Positions 1-8,667 of a stretch of 64,000 bases of DNA are shown piece by piece (position 1 is the first letter of the stretch; every line of letters begins with the position of its first letter). The notes under the pieces were generated by a model. It did not search any database. It was given only the letters and a program-made list of their open reading frames with translations, and was not told where the DNA came from. Where the stretch lies: contig JAGYIR010000006.1 in the NCBI GenBank assembly GCA_018402525.1, positions 62,001 to 126,000 on the forward strand, in the 5' to 3' direction. Position numbers and translations under genes: made by a program. This DNA comes from Crocinitomicaceae bacterium. Its GTDB lineage: Bacteria > Bacteroidota > Bacteroidia > Flavobacteriales_D > Crocinitomicaceae.

Positions 1-1
1 T

Positions 2-2515
2 CTATGGGATGACGTATGGTCAGGTGCTGTTAACATTGGTTTTAACTTTAACTTTTATGGAAACAACTTCAATCAATGTGTGATCGGTTCAAATGGTTTA
101 CTTTCCTTTAACATGGCAAATGCTGGTGGCTATTGCCCATGGGCGTTGGGAGGTGTAGGTCCACTTCCTAGTGCTGGTTTTGCTGCGGCACACAACACCG
201 CAATGATTGCTTATCAAGATATGAACCCAGGTATGGGTGGAGAGATTATGTACCAAACCTTGGGTACTGCACCGAATAGAATTTTTGTAGTTCTCTATGA
301 AAACATTCCTATGTTTTCTAGTGGTGAATGCAACTACATGGCAATTATTCTGAAAGAGACATCGAATGAAATTGAATACCACATTGCTAATAAACCAATG
401 GCCGCAGGCTGGAATGGCGGTTTGGCTATTCAGGGCACAGAAAATAATGGTGGTACTCTTGCACACATTACCCCTGGTAGAAATAATACACAATGGGCTG
501 CCTTCCAAGACGCACGCTTGTTTACTCCAACAAGTCCTTCAAATACAAATGCATACACGATTAGTACAATTCCTTATGTTGTTGTGGTAAATGCTTCATC
601 TACTCTGGGTTGGGAAAATACAAATGGACAGACTTATCCATACAACGGAGGTATTTTGAATATTCCGAGTGTCCAAGCAGGAACAACGGGTTATTTCTTG
701 ACTTTGGCTGGAGGCGCATGTGGCGTTGGTATTGGTGCTGTTTCTGACACTTCTTTTGTAACAGGGGTTTCTTCTGCAGTTGGAGCCTCTTCTACTCCAG
801 ATATTTGCTCTTCTGGAGCTGGAACAGTAACGGCAAACCCTTTGGCTGGAACACCACCTTATATTTATAGTTGGCCAGCACTCGGGGCAAATACACAATC
901 TGTGAGTGGAGTCAGCGGCGGTAACTACCAGGTTACTATGACTGACGGAATGGGTTGTACGTCAACCGCAATAGTTAACGTAGGTGATACACCAGCTAAT
1001 TTCCAAGGTTCAACAACTGTTGTTTCATGTCCTGGAGGTAGTGATGGTACAGCTTTTGCCGAAATGGTTCCTCAACTAGGAAATGTGACATACCAATGGA
1101 ATGATCCTGCCATGCAGACTACTCAAACTGCTACGGGATTAACAGCTGGACAATACACTTGTACGATTACATCTGACATAGGTTGCTCTGGTGACGTTGT
1201 TGTTGATGTTACAGAAATACCAGGAATGATTGGTAATATTGTTGATCAATCTGATGTTACTTGTAACAGTGGGAATGATGGAATGATTGAAGTAGAAGTA
1301 ATTCAAGGCACTGCGCCATATTACTATTCATGGGATAATTCAGCCTCTACTTCGAACATCGCTAATGATTTAATGGTTGGACCACATACAGTTACCATTA
1401 CGGATGCGAATGGTTGTGTTATCGATATTAATGGTGTTCTTGGCCAACCAGCGGCACTAAATATCACATTTTTAACTGGTTCTACGCAAATTTGTCCTGA
1501 AGATGACATTTTACTTGAAGTAACTGGTGCGGGTGGATCATCACCGCATACATTTACATGGTATCAAGAAGGCGCAGTGATAGGAACTGGAAATAGTATT
1601 ACTGTTGATCCTGAAGTGACAAATACGAATTATTGTGTTGAGCTTTCCGAAGCGTGCGGATCTCCTACCGATCAAGAATGTACAATGATCTACTTCCCTA
1701 CTCCTATTGTACCAATGGCAATGCCGGACGAGGTTGAAAAATGTGTCCCCGCTACGTTTGAATTTTTTAATACTTCAAGCAACGGAGGTGAAATAGCAAC
1801 AACGTTTTGGGAGTTTGGCGACAATCCAAACCACAACGCAATGGTAGTCGGAAATGATTCGACGTCACACTACTATAGCCAAGATGGATTACAAACAATT
1901 ATTATGACTGTCACTTCCATTTATGGATGTGTTTACACTGATACACTTGTCAATCTAATTGACGTAAAACCAAGTCCAGTGGCAGATTTCTCATTCTCAA
2001 GCAACCCAGCGACTATGTTTGAAACTGCGATTAGAATGCAAGATCGCTCTACGAGTGATGTAGTATATTGGAGTTGGTACAGCCCAGGTTCAATTCCAAC
2101 GACTAGCTCTTCCATCAGTCCTGTTTTTACATTTCCTGAAGGTGAGGTAGGAACGTATCCCGTTCAATTGATTGTAGAAACAGAAAGAGGTTGTATTGAT
2201 ACTGTGGTTTATCAAATGAACATTATTGAGGACATACTATTCTTTGCTCCGAACACGTTTACGCCTGACGGAGATGAAGTAAATCAAGTGTGGAGACCTT
2301 ACATACAAGGAATTGACATCTATGACTTTGACCTATTGATTTACAACCGTTGGGGAGAATTAATATGGGAAAGCCATGATCCTTCGGCAGGATGGGATGG
2401 TACCTATAAAGGAAGAATCGTTCCAACCGGGACGTACTCTTGGGTAGCTCGAGTAAAACGACCTCAAAACGATGGGAAAGAAACTTTCAGCGGTAGTATT
2501 AATTTACTTAGGTAG
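2..2515 (+). CDS. SprB-repeat / PKD gliding-motility-type surface protein (5' partial)
   Basis: The reading frame is open from base 2, so the gene begins before the window; the first internal GTG at 80 is not its start. The visible part (about 838 residues) has a Gly/Asn-rich beta-rich N-terminal region. Three SprB-type repeats follow, each starting at a Cys-x-Gly-x(1-3)-Gly/Asp motif and ending in a T-D/S-x-x-G-C motif, at about 830-985, 1020-1210 and 1250-1430. Next come an Ig-like segment, a PKD domain (WEFGDN, near 1810) and the C-terminal gliding-motility module with APNTFTPDGDEVNQVW and YNRWGELIWES. This C-terminus is the class-B sorting signal of the type IX secretion system. Inferred role: a secreted, surface-attached adhesin or gliding-related protein. 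The ligand is unknown. Confidence 0.9.
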   Translation, partial: LWDDVWSGAVNIGFNFNFYGNNFNQCVIGSNGLLSFNMANAGGYCPWALGGVGPLPSAGFAAAHNTAMIAYQDMNPGMGGEIMYQTLGTAPNRIFVVLYENIPMFSSGECNYMAIILKETSNEIEYHIANKPMAAGWNGGLAIQGTENNGGTLAHITPGRNNTQWAAFQDARLFTPTSPSNTNAYTISTIPYVVVVNASSTLGWENTNGQTYPYNGGILNIPSVQAGTTGYFLTLAGGACGVGIGAVSDTSFVTGVSSAVGASSTPDICSSGAGTVTANPLAGTPPYIYSWPALGANTQSVSGVSGGNYQVTMTDGMGCTSTAIVNVGDTPANFQGSTTVVSCPGGSDGTAFAEMVPQLGNVTYQWNDPAMQTTQTATGLTAGQYTCTITSDIGCSGDVVVDVTEIPGMIGNIVDQSDVTCNSGNDGMIEVEVIQGTAPYYYSWDNSASTSNIANDLMVGPHTVTITDANGCVIDINGVLGQPAALNITFLTGSTQICPEDDILLEVTGAGGSSPHTFTWYQEGAVIGTGNSITVDPEVTNTNYCVELSEACGSPTDQECTMIYFPTPIVPMAMPDEVEKCVPATFEFFNTSSNGGEIATTFWEFGDNPNHNAMVVGNDSTSHYYSQDGLQTIIMTVTSIYGCVYTDTLVNLIDVKPSPVADFSFSSNPATMFETAIRMQDRSTSDVVYWSWYSPGSIPTTSSSISPVFTFPEGEVGTYPVQLIVETERGCIDTVVYQMNIIEDILFFAPNTFTPDGDEVNQVWRPYIQGIDIYDFDLLIYNRWGELIWESHDPSAGWDGTYKGRIVPTGTYSWVARVKRPQNDGKETFSGSINLLR

Positions 2516-2531
2516 ACTGAAAAAAATATAA

Positions 2532-2564
2532 AACAAAGGCTCTAGAAATTCTAGAGCCTTTGTT
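2532..2564. terminator. Bidirectional intrinsic terminator between converging T9SS genes
   Basis: A perfect 14-bp stem (AACAAAGGCTCTAG with its complement at 2551-2564) and a 5-nt loop, with A-rich sequence on the left and TTTT soon after on the right. It sits between two convergent stop codons and can serve both strands. Confidence 0.85.
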
Positions 2565-2568
2565 CGTT

Positions 2569-4128
2569 TTAGTGAATAGCTATTTTCTTTGTAACCTTAT
2601 GAGTGTCAGATTCGATTCTAAGGAAATATACTCCTGCTGGTGCATACAATTGAACTGTAAACTGGTCGCTGTTTTTGTAAATCCCTTGATATTTTTCTCT
2701 ACCTGATATATCTACAATTGAAACACTGTAATCATCCTTTGAATTCAACTGAACATTGAAAGAACCAGAAGAAGGATTTGGGTTCACTTCAAAAGTGAGT
2801 TGATTTTCTGAATTATTTAGCCCCAAGGTTTCGACAGGGCATAGACCATCAATTTCTGTGTCAAAGTATGCTTGAACATCATCTGTCACTGATAGTAATC
2901 CATCTACGTTTTCAAGATGATCTCCTGTGCGATTGTAAACCACAGCATACGAAAGCTCAAGTTTATCATTCGGCACTAATGTTCCAGTTCCTACAGACAT
3001 AATTGTTCTTCGATCTCCAGGAGGGTTTCCATCTACGAACTCAGACCAACCCAATGGATCGTTTGGATTGTCGTAAAATTGAAGGTTCGTAACATTGCCA
3101 TTGTGATCCAACCACTGTGAACCATCTAACCAACGCCCAGTCATACAATTCCAAACTTGAGGAGCAGTCGATGGTGAACCATACGGAAAAACTCCACTAT
3201 TTGTAAAATAGCCGAAGTTCGTTAGTTGATTATTTAATGAAACCACGCCAAAGCTAGGTGGATTTGCTCCGTAACCCATCGCTCCTCCTGTTGCTTCATC
3301 GAGATTATCGCCGTTGTACTGATAGATTAAATTTCTTGTTGAATCACAACCAACATAATCATCGTCGTATCCACCCAAATCACCATCCATTATAAAGGAG
3401 GTGGTAAAATCTTGCAAGGTCTGTGTCCCTCTGTTGTAGAGCGTAACATCTATAAATGTTGTATTGTTCAGATCGTCATCCGTGCTAAATTGATAAAACA
3501 TAAAATGTACTTCAATTCCGATCGGATCGCCACCAGAAGCATGCACTCCACCTTTGTCATTCATGATTGTGTATGCAGCGTAATCACCTTTAATACACGG
3601 ATAATCACCTAACTCAGGGTTGTAATCACCATCTTGATTAACATCAACAAATGGTGCCAGATAATAACTCTGCCCACTAACTACATCACCGTGTGCTGGC
3701 CAAGAAGCAATGGATGTTGGAACAACATAACCTGGTTGTTGGTAATTGAGCTGATGCTGTTCTATTTCACTTTTAGCAACAGACCATAACGTTTGTCCCA
3801 ACGGATTAGGATTTACGATTTCTGCTGCACCGATTGTTAGAGCACCTGGCCATAAATCTGCTCCTCCACCATACAAGTCTTGCGCCGATAGTTTTAAATT
3901 TCCATTAGAATCAATTCCCCCAAACCAGAATGCACTTGAATAAATAAGATGCGTTGACGCATTTTTTGGCACCTCATATCCATGCATCCCATTTGCCATG
4001 TTGTTAAAAAAGATGCCTGCATCGGTAACAAAAGTTGAGACATTGTTTTGTTGAATGGTGGTAGTTGAAATTTGCGCATTCATGCCTGCGACGGCAGCTA
4101 AACTGACTAATGTAATTGTAGTTTTCAT
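2569..4128 (-). CDS. T9SS type A sorting domain-containing secreted protein
   Basis: 519 residues. The N-terminus is a signal peptide (MKTTITLVSLAAVAGMNAQ) with cleavage probably after the AQ. The body is rich in Asn, Gly and aromatic residues. It contains a stretch around residues 165-180 with Asp/Asn runs (VDVNQDGDYNPELGDYPCIKG) that resembles a calcium-binding loop. The last 80 residues form a type A sorting domain, with FEVNPNPSSGSFNVQL, the central VDISGRE motif and a terminal GVYFLRIESDTHKVTKKIAIH-like end. It is expected to cross the outer membrane through the T9SS. No catalytic motif is recognised. Large relatives of this kind are common and unassigned in Flavobacteriales. The gene converges on the SprB-type gene and shares its terminator. 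Confidence 0.85.
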   Translation of the reverse strand: MKTTITLVSLAAVAGMNAQISTTTIQQNNVSTFVTDAGIFFNNMANGMHGYEVPKNASTHLIYSSAFWFGGIDSNGNLKLSAQDLYGGGADLWPGALTIGAAEIVNPNPLGQTLWSVAKSEIEQHQLNYQQPGYVVPTSIASWPAHGDVVSGQSYYLAPFVDVNQDGDYNPELGDYPCIKGDYAAYTIMNDKGGVHASGGDPIGIEVHFMFYQFSTDDDLNNTTFIDVTLYNRGTQTLQDFTTSFIMDGDLGGYDDDYVGCDSTRNLIYQYNGDNLDEATGGAMGYGANPPSFGVVSLNNQLTNFGYFTNSGVFPYGSPSTAPQVWNCMTGRWLDGSQWLDHNGNVTNLQFYDNPNDPLGWSEFVDGNPPGDRRTIMSVGTGTLVPNDKLELSYAVVYNRTGDHLENVDGLLSVTDDVQAYFDTEIDGLCPVETLGLNNSENQLTFEVNPNPSSGSFNVQLNSKDDYSVSIVDISGREKYQGIYKNSDQFTVQLYAPAGVYFLRIESDTHKVTKKIAIH

Positions 4129-4323
4129 AATATGTTGATTTTAATTGTTTAAATCAAAGAAACTAATCAGGCTATAGAAAACCATCGAAATTCAACTAAC
4201 TATTCCGTTCTTTATACGTCTCTAAATTTCAACCACAATACCGTTCATGAATTTTCAACTACCAATCAATCGGTCGAAATGACGGTACAAATTAAATAAT
4301 ACGAGCTGATATATACACATCAA

Positions 4324-4357
4324 AAAAAAGGAGAACCACTCACGATTCTCCTTTTTT
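4324..4357 (-). terminator. Intrinsic terminator after dnaK
   Basis: A 12-bp stem (AAAAAAGGAGAA at 4324-4335 pairing with TTCTCCTTTTTT at 4346-4357) and a 10-nt loop. Read on the minus strand it follows the dnaK stop by about 20 bases and ends in a U run. Confidence 0.8.
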
Positions 4358-4378
4358 CTAATTTATGTATGAAATTTA

Positions 4379-6277
4379 CTATTTCTTATCTTCCACTTCT
4401 TCGAAATCGACATCTGTTACTTCATCCTCAGCATTTCCTGCTGGTTCAGTCGTTCCTCCAGCGTTTCCACCTTCATTCGCTGCTTTGTACATTTCTTCCG
4501 AAACTGCTTGGAATACTTGATTCAATTTCTCCATTGCTGGTTCTAAATTGCTCATGTTCTTTGCTTCGTATTCCTTTTTCAATTCAGCGAGTGCATCTTC
4601 AATTGGTTGTTTCTTGTCAGCTGGAATTTTATCTCCGTATTCTTTCAATTGACGCTCTGTTTGGAAGATCAAAGAATCCGCTTTGTTTACTAACTCCACT
4701 TCTTCCCTTTTCTTTTTATCTGCTTCAGCATTTGCTTCGGCTTCCGCTTTCATTTTTTCAATTTCTGCATCTGACAATCCTGAAGAAGCCTCGATCTTGA
4801 TCGATTGTTCTTTACCAGTTCCTTTGTCTTTTGCCGAAATATTCATGATACCATTTGCATCAATATCAAATGTCACTTCAATTTGTGGCATTCCTCGTTG
4901 TGCAGGTGGAATATCCGTCAATTGGAATCTACCTAACGTTTTGTTATCTGCAGCCATTGAACGCTCTCCTTGCAACACGTGAATATCTACCGAAGGTTGA
5001 TTATCCGCAGCTGTTGAGAATACTTCCGATTTCTTTGTTGGAATCGTTGTATTTGCATCAATCAACTTTGTCATAACTCCACCCATCGTTTCAATTCCAA
5101 GTGACAATGGAATAACGTCTAACAAAAGAACATCTTTCACTTCTCCTGTTAATACACCACCTTGAATGGCAGCTCCTACGGCAACAACCTCATCAGGATT
5201 CACTCCCTTTGACGCTTCCTTTCCGAAGAAATTCTTAACCGCATCCTGTATTACTGGAATTCTCGTCGAACCACCAACTAAGATGACCTCATCAATGTCA
5301 CTTGTCGACAATCCTGCGTTTTTCAATGCTGAACGACACGGAGCGATTGTTCTTTCAACGATAGAAGAAATCAATTGCTCAAATTTTGAACGTTGTAATG
5401 TTCTTACCAAGTGCTTTGGAACACCGTCTACTGGCATAATGTACGGCAAGTTAATTTCTGTTGAAGTGCTTGAAGAAAGTTCAATTTTCGCTTTCTCTGC
5501 TGCTTCTTTCAAACGTTGCAATGCCATTGGATCTTTTCTTAAATCCAATCCTTCGTCGTTTTTAAATTCTTCTGCCAACCACGCGATGATTGCCTCATCT
5601 ACATCATCACCACCAAGATGTGTATCTCCGTCCGTTGACAATACCTCAAATACGCCGTCTCCTAATTCAAGGATAGAAACGTCATGCGTACCACCACCGA
5701 AGTCAAATACAACGATTTTTTGGTCAATTCCCTTTTTATCTAATCCATAAGCCAATGCTGCTGCTGTAGGCTCGTTGATAATTCTCTTGATTGTCAATCC
5801 CGCAATTTCACCAGCTTCTTTTGTCGCTTGACGCTGAGCGTCATTAAAGTAGGCAGGAACAGTTACAACCGCTTCTGTTACTTCTTGACCTAAGTAGTCT
5901 TCTGCCGTTTTCTTCATTTTTTGAAGAATCATTGCCGAAATCTCTTGTGGCGTATACTTTCTGTCATCAATTAATACACGCGGTGTATTGTTGTCACCCT
6001 TAACAACTTGGTAAGGCATTCTACCTGCTTCATCTTTTACTTCGTCAAAAGTAGAACCCATGAAACGTTTGATAGAAGATATTGTTTTTGTAGGATTGGT
6101 AATGGCTTGACGTTTCGCTGGATCTCCCACTTTACGTTCTCCCCCATCAACAAATGCTACAACTGAAGGTGTTGTTCTTTTTCCTTCTGAGTTTGCGATT
6201 ACCACAGGCTCATTTCCTTCCATTACTGAAACACATGAGTTTGTAGTTCCTAAATCAATTCCAATTATTTTTCCCAT
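4379..6277 (-). CDS. dnaK: Molecular chaperone DnaK (Hsp70)
   Basis: 632 residues, normal Hsp70 length. It is the ATP-dependent chaperone that binds exposed hydrophobic peptides together with DnaJ and GrpE in the cytoplasm. Visible motifs are the N-terminal phosphate loop [26 protein letters not shown], the [17 protein letters not shown] phosphate-2 loop and LVGGSTRIP. These are followed by the substrate-binding domain ([19 protein letters not shown]) and an acidic tail ending EEVEDKK. The start is the ATG at 6277, because the signature begins four codons later. dnaJ and grpE are not adjacent. The gene stands alone between its own terminator and a 159-bp upstream region full of TGACA/TGTCA half-sites, described separately. 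Confidence 0.98.
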   Translation of the reverse strand: MGKIIGIDLGTTNSCVSVMEGNEPVVIANSEGKRTTPSVVAFVDGGERKVGDPAKRQAITNPTKTISSIKRFMGSTFDEVKDEAGRMPYQVVKGDNNTPRVLIDDRKYTPQEISAMILQKMKKTAEDYLGQEVTEAVVTVPAYFNDAQRQATKEAGEIAGLTIKRIINEPTAAALAYGLDKKGIDQKIVVFDFGGGTHDVSILELGDGVFEVLSTDGDTHLGGDDVDEAIIAWLAEEFKNDEGLDLRKDPMALQRLKEAAEKAKIELSSSTSTEINLPYIMPVDGVPKHLVRTLQRSKFEQLISSIVERTIAPCRSALKNAGLSTSDIDEVILVGGSTRIPVIQDAVKNFFGKEASKGVNPDEVVAVGAAIQGGVLTGEVKDVLLLDVIPLSLGIETMGGVMTKLIDANTTIPTKKSEVFSTAADNQPSVDIHVLQGERSMAADNKTLGRFQLTDIPPAQRGMPQIEVTFDIDANGIMNISAKDKGTGKEQSIKIEASSGLSDAEIEKMKAEAEANAEADKKKREEVELVNKADSLIFQTERQLKEYGDKIPADKKQPIEDALAELKKEYEAKNMSNLEPAMEKLNQVFQAVSEEMYKAANEGGNAGGTTEPAGNAEDEVTDVDFEEVEDKK

Positions 6278-6358
6278 GATTTTTGTTTTCTAATTATTCA
6301 ATTTTTATTGGTTTGCTTAAGTCAATGATTATGCCAACCATTAAATGGCGGCGTTTTA

Positions 6359-6435
6359 TGACACAATTGTCAGAACACCCTTAAATGAGCTAAAAATCGC
6401 TGTCGAAATGACAGTCAAAATGTCAGTTTGTGACA
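6359..6435 (-). promoter_or_regulatory. Array of TGACA/TGTCA palindromes upstream of dnaK (candidate stress operator)
   Basis: Three short inverted repeats lie 80-160 bp before dnaK: TGACA-N4-TGTCA at 6359-6372, CTGTC-N5-GACAG at 6400-6414 and TGTCA-N5-TGACA at 6421-6435. They make six half-sites, and the middle and last are also spaced as TGACA-N7-TGTCA (6409-6425). No CIRCE element (TTAGCACTC-N9-GAGTGCTAA) and no clear TAnnTTTG promoter is visible here. Because the only downstream gene is dnaK, a heat-shock regulatory role is likely, but the protein that binds is unknown. Confidence 0.5.
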
Positions 6436-6436
6436 A

Positions 6437-7408
6437 TTAATCCATCGATTGGTACGAATTCTCGCTCATTTGAAGGAGTTTTTCGTACTGTTCGGATGTC
6501 AAATCCGAATGGTAATAGCCAATTGGATTTACCTTCGTTCCATTCACCTCAACCTCATAGTGCAAATGCGACCCCGTAGACTTTCCGGTTGATCCCACCA
6601 AACCAATTAATTCACCACGTTTCAACTTTTGTCCCTTCTTTACTTTGAAGGCACTCAAGTGGGCATATCGGGTTTTATAGCCGTAACCGTGATTGACCAC
6701 AATGCATTTACCGTAACCCCAAAGATTATTCTCAATATCCTCAACAACGCCGTCACCCGTCACATACACCTCGGTTCCTTTGTCGGCAATAAAATCCATT
6801 CCCGTGTGCATTTGGGTCGTTTTATAAATCGGATCTATTCGATACCCGAAGCCTGAAATTCCACGTTTTAAATCTGAATTTCGCACCGGTTGAATCGCTG
6901 GAATACTCGCCAATAGCTTCTCCTTGTCCTTTGCTAATTTCAATAATTCTAAAAACGAAATACTCTGTGCATTTAATCTACGCTCCAATTTATCCATTTG
7001 CTCTGATGTAGAAATAAGCAAATCAGCATTTGACAACGTGTTTAGATGCGCATATCGGTCACTGCCACCTACGCCCATCATTCGGAGCTCATCCGGAAAT
7101 TTATCAGCGTATAATGCAGCTCTATACAACTCTTCGTCGCGACTCTGAATTACATCTAGGACATCATTGACCAATTTCATATCGTTTTGAAGTCGCTTTA
7201 ATTCTTTATTGCTCTCATTCAACTCAGCCTTTAGTTGTTTTTCTTTCGGAGAGTCAATTCTTCTTGTAACGAAATATGCCAATAGCAGACCAAAAACAAG
7301 ACTTGGAGCAATCCACAACAAAACACGCAATACCTTTTTCAAGGGGCTAAGTTTCACCTTTTCATAAGAAAGTGTTTCTGGATTGTACTTGTACTTCTGC
7401 TTAGACAT
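6437..7408 (-). CDS. M23 family metallopeptidase (LytM-type, membrane-anchored)
   Basis: 323 residues from the start chosen here. The longer reading from 7423 adds only five residues, and a TAnnTTTG box at 7413-7420 lies inside it. The MSKQKYKYNPETLSYEKV start also resembles the family start in this phylum. One membrane segment (about residues 28-47, VLLWIAPSLVFGLLLAYF) leads into a coiled coil (about 55-95) and then a C-terminal M23 domain. Zinc ligands are visible as HTGMD and HLHYE. The family cuts peptide cross-links in peptidoglycan or acts as a scaffold. The catalytic residues are intact, so cell-wall hydrolysis in the periplasm is likely. In many Bacteroidota this gene lies next to alaS, and here only mscS intervenes. 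Confidence 0.9.
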   Translation of the reverse strand: MSKQKYKYNPETLSYEKVKLSPLKKVLRVLLWIAPSLVFGLLLAYFVTRRIDSPKEKQLKAELNESNKELKRLQNDMKLVNDVLDVIQSRDEELYRAALYADKFPDELRMMGVGGSDRYAHLNTLSNADLLISTSEQMDKLERRLNAQSISFLELLKLAKDKEKLLASIPAIQPVRNSDLKRGISGFGYRIDPIYKTTQMHTGMDFIADKGTEVYVTGDGVVEDIENNLWGYGKCIVVNHGYGYKTRYAHLSAFKVKKGQKLKRGELIGLVGSTGKSTGSHLHYEVEVNGTKVNPIGYYHSDLTSEQYEKLLQMSENSYQSMD

Positions 7409-7412
7409 AAAA

Positions 7413-7420
7413 CAAAAATA
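7413..7420 (-). promoter_or_regulatory. TAnnTTTG -7 box of the M23 peptidase gene
   Basis: On the minus strand the sequence is TATTTTTG, matching the Bacteroidota -7 consensus TAnnTTTG. Its last base is 5 nt from the ATG at 7408, so transcription would begin at or next to the start codon (leaderless or nearly so). Confidence 0.5.
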
Positions 7421-7510
7421 CAAAGTTTTCTATGCGATAGGTGTTAATTTTTCTTATTCACTCTTTAGAAACGAGTTGCGCAGACAATTTTCAAATTTAA
7501 TATATACCAT

Positions 7511-7518
7511 TATCTTCG
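7511..7518 (+). promoter_or_regulatory. Candidate -7 box of mscS
   Basis: TATCTTCG, a one-base variant of the Bacteroidota -7 consensus TAnnTTTG, 24 bp before the ATG at 7543. No good TTTG -33 box is seen. Confidence 0.4.
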
Positions 7519-7542
7519 TGCTAAACTTAAAAACAATACACA

Positions 7543-8601
7543 ATGCTTGAATTTCTTGATCAAACATTTTACGGGAATAAAATCAGTGCCTGGGCAATTG
7601 CACTTGGCATCTTTTTCGGGGCAATTATAGTTGCGAAAATCTGTTATTGGATCATCGGTAAATATGTCAAAAAACTTACTGCCAAAACAAAAACCAATTT
7701 AGACGACTTATTGGTCGATAAATTAGAAGAACCCGTGGTTTATGCTATAGGAATTGTAGGATTTTATTGGGGGTTTCAAAATTTAAAGTTCGGTGAAGGT
7801 GTGGATAATTTCTTTGTGGCTACATTCACAGTGGTGTTCACATTGAATATCACTTGGCTTGTCGTACGTACACTTGATGCAATTATTGAAGAGTACCTGA
7901 CACCAATCGTATCGAAGTCAGACAGTGATTTGGACGATCAATTACTTCCGCTCGTACGAAAGCTCATGAAAGCAATACTATGGGCACTCGGTATAGTGAT
8001 TGGATTAAATAATGTTGGATTTGATGTAACTGCACTTATAGCTGGACTTGGGATTGGAGGTTTAGCATTAGCTCTAGCTGCCCAAGATACTGTGAAAAAC
8101 ATTTTTGGTGGATTGATGGTCTATCTCGATAAACCTTTCAAGGTTAAAGATCGAATCAACATCAATGGATTTGATGGTTTTGTGGAAGAAGTCGGAATCC
8201 GAAGTACACGAATTAGAACGCTAGAAGGAAGAGTTGTGACGCTCCCGAATGCACAGTTCAGTGACAACCCTGTCGAAAATATTAGTATTGAACCGTCGCG
8301 AAAAGTTGTCATAAACCTAGGTTTAACCTATGAAACATCTCCCGAGAAAATGGAGCTCGCCATACAACTACTTGATGAAATTGCAGGTGCCAATGAAAAC
8401 TTGGAAGATGATCGCTTAGTTTCTTTCAATAATTGGGGTGATTTCTCTATGGGAATTCTGTTTATTTACTACATCAAATCTAGTGCCGATATTCTAAAAA
8501 CTCAGACGGAAATCAATATGGCGATTCTACGAAAATTCAATGCCGAGGGATTAGATTTTGCGTATCCAACTCAAATGGTTTACAAGAAAGAAGTTCAATA
8601 A
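7543..8601 (+). CDS. Small-conductance mechanosensitive channel, MscS family
   Basis: 352 residues. An inner-membrane channel that opens under membrane tension to release solutes after osmotic downshock. There are four or five membrane segments in the first 170 residues. The pore-lining TM3 is clear in GLGIGGLALALAAQDTVKNIFGG, followed by the MscS beta domain (DKPFKVKDRININGFDGFVEEVGIRSTRI, VTLPNAQF) and a C-terminal alpha/beta domain. The Gly/Ala-rich pore helix and the IRSTRIRT signature are intact. It is monocistronic between its own weak promoter and the alaS promoter. It could serve as an ion-selective channel rather than a pure safety valve, which sequence alone cannot tell. Confidence 0.93.
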   Translation: MLEFLDQTFYGNKISAWAIALGIFFGAIIVAKICYWIIGKYVKKLTAKTKTNLDDLLVDKLEEPVVYAIGIVGFYWGFQNLKFGEGVDNFFVATFTVVFTLNITWLVVRTLDAIIEEYLTPIVSKSDSDLDDQLLPLVRKLMKAILWALGIVIGLNNVGFDVTALIAGLGIGGLALALAAQDTVKNIFGGLMVYLDKPFKVKDRININGFDGFVEEVGIRSTRIRTLEGRVVTLPNAQFSDNPVENISIEPSRKVVINLGLTYETSPEKMELAIQLLDEIAGANENLEDDRLVSFNNWGDFSMGILFIYYIKSSADILKTQTEINMAILRKFNAEGLDFAYPTQMVYKKEVQ

Positions 8602-8630
8602 ATTTTACTGCAAAATTGAAGCATTTAGCT

Positions 8631-8638
8631 TACATTTG
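8631..8638 (+). promoter_or_regulatory. -7 box of alaS
   Basis: TACATTTG, a full match to TAnnTTTG, 29 bp before the alaS ATG at 8668. A TTG at 8616-8618 is close to, but nearer than, the usual -33 position. Confidence 0.55.
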
Positions 8639-8667
8639 CCCGGTTAAATAGATTATTTAAGATATCA

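Noticed and set aside
98..508. Minus-strand frame of 136 residues
   Set aside because: It lies entirely inside the SprB-repeat coding region on the other strand and looks random.
5166..5750. Long plus-strand frame (194 residues) antisense to dnaK
   Set aside because: It is a frame shadow of the conserved dnaK gene with no domain or start signal of its own.
6278..6436. CIRCE/HrcA heat-shock site before dnaK
   Set aside because: The nonamer TTAGCACTC-N9-GAGTGCTAA is absent; the TGACA half-sites are a different motif.
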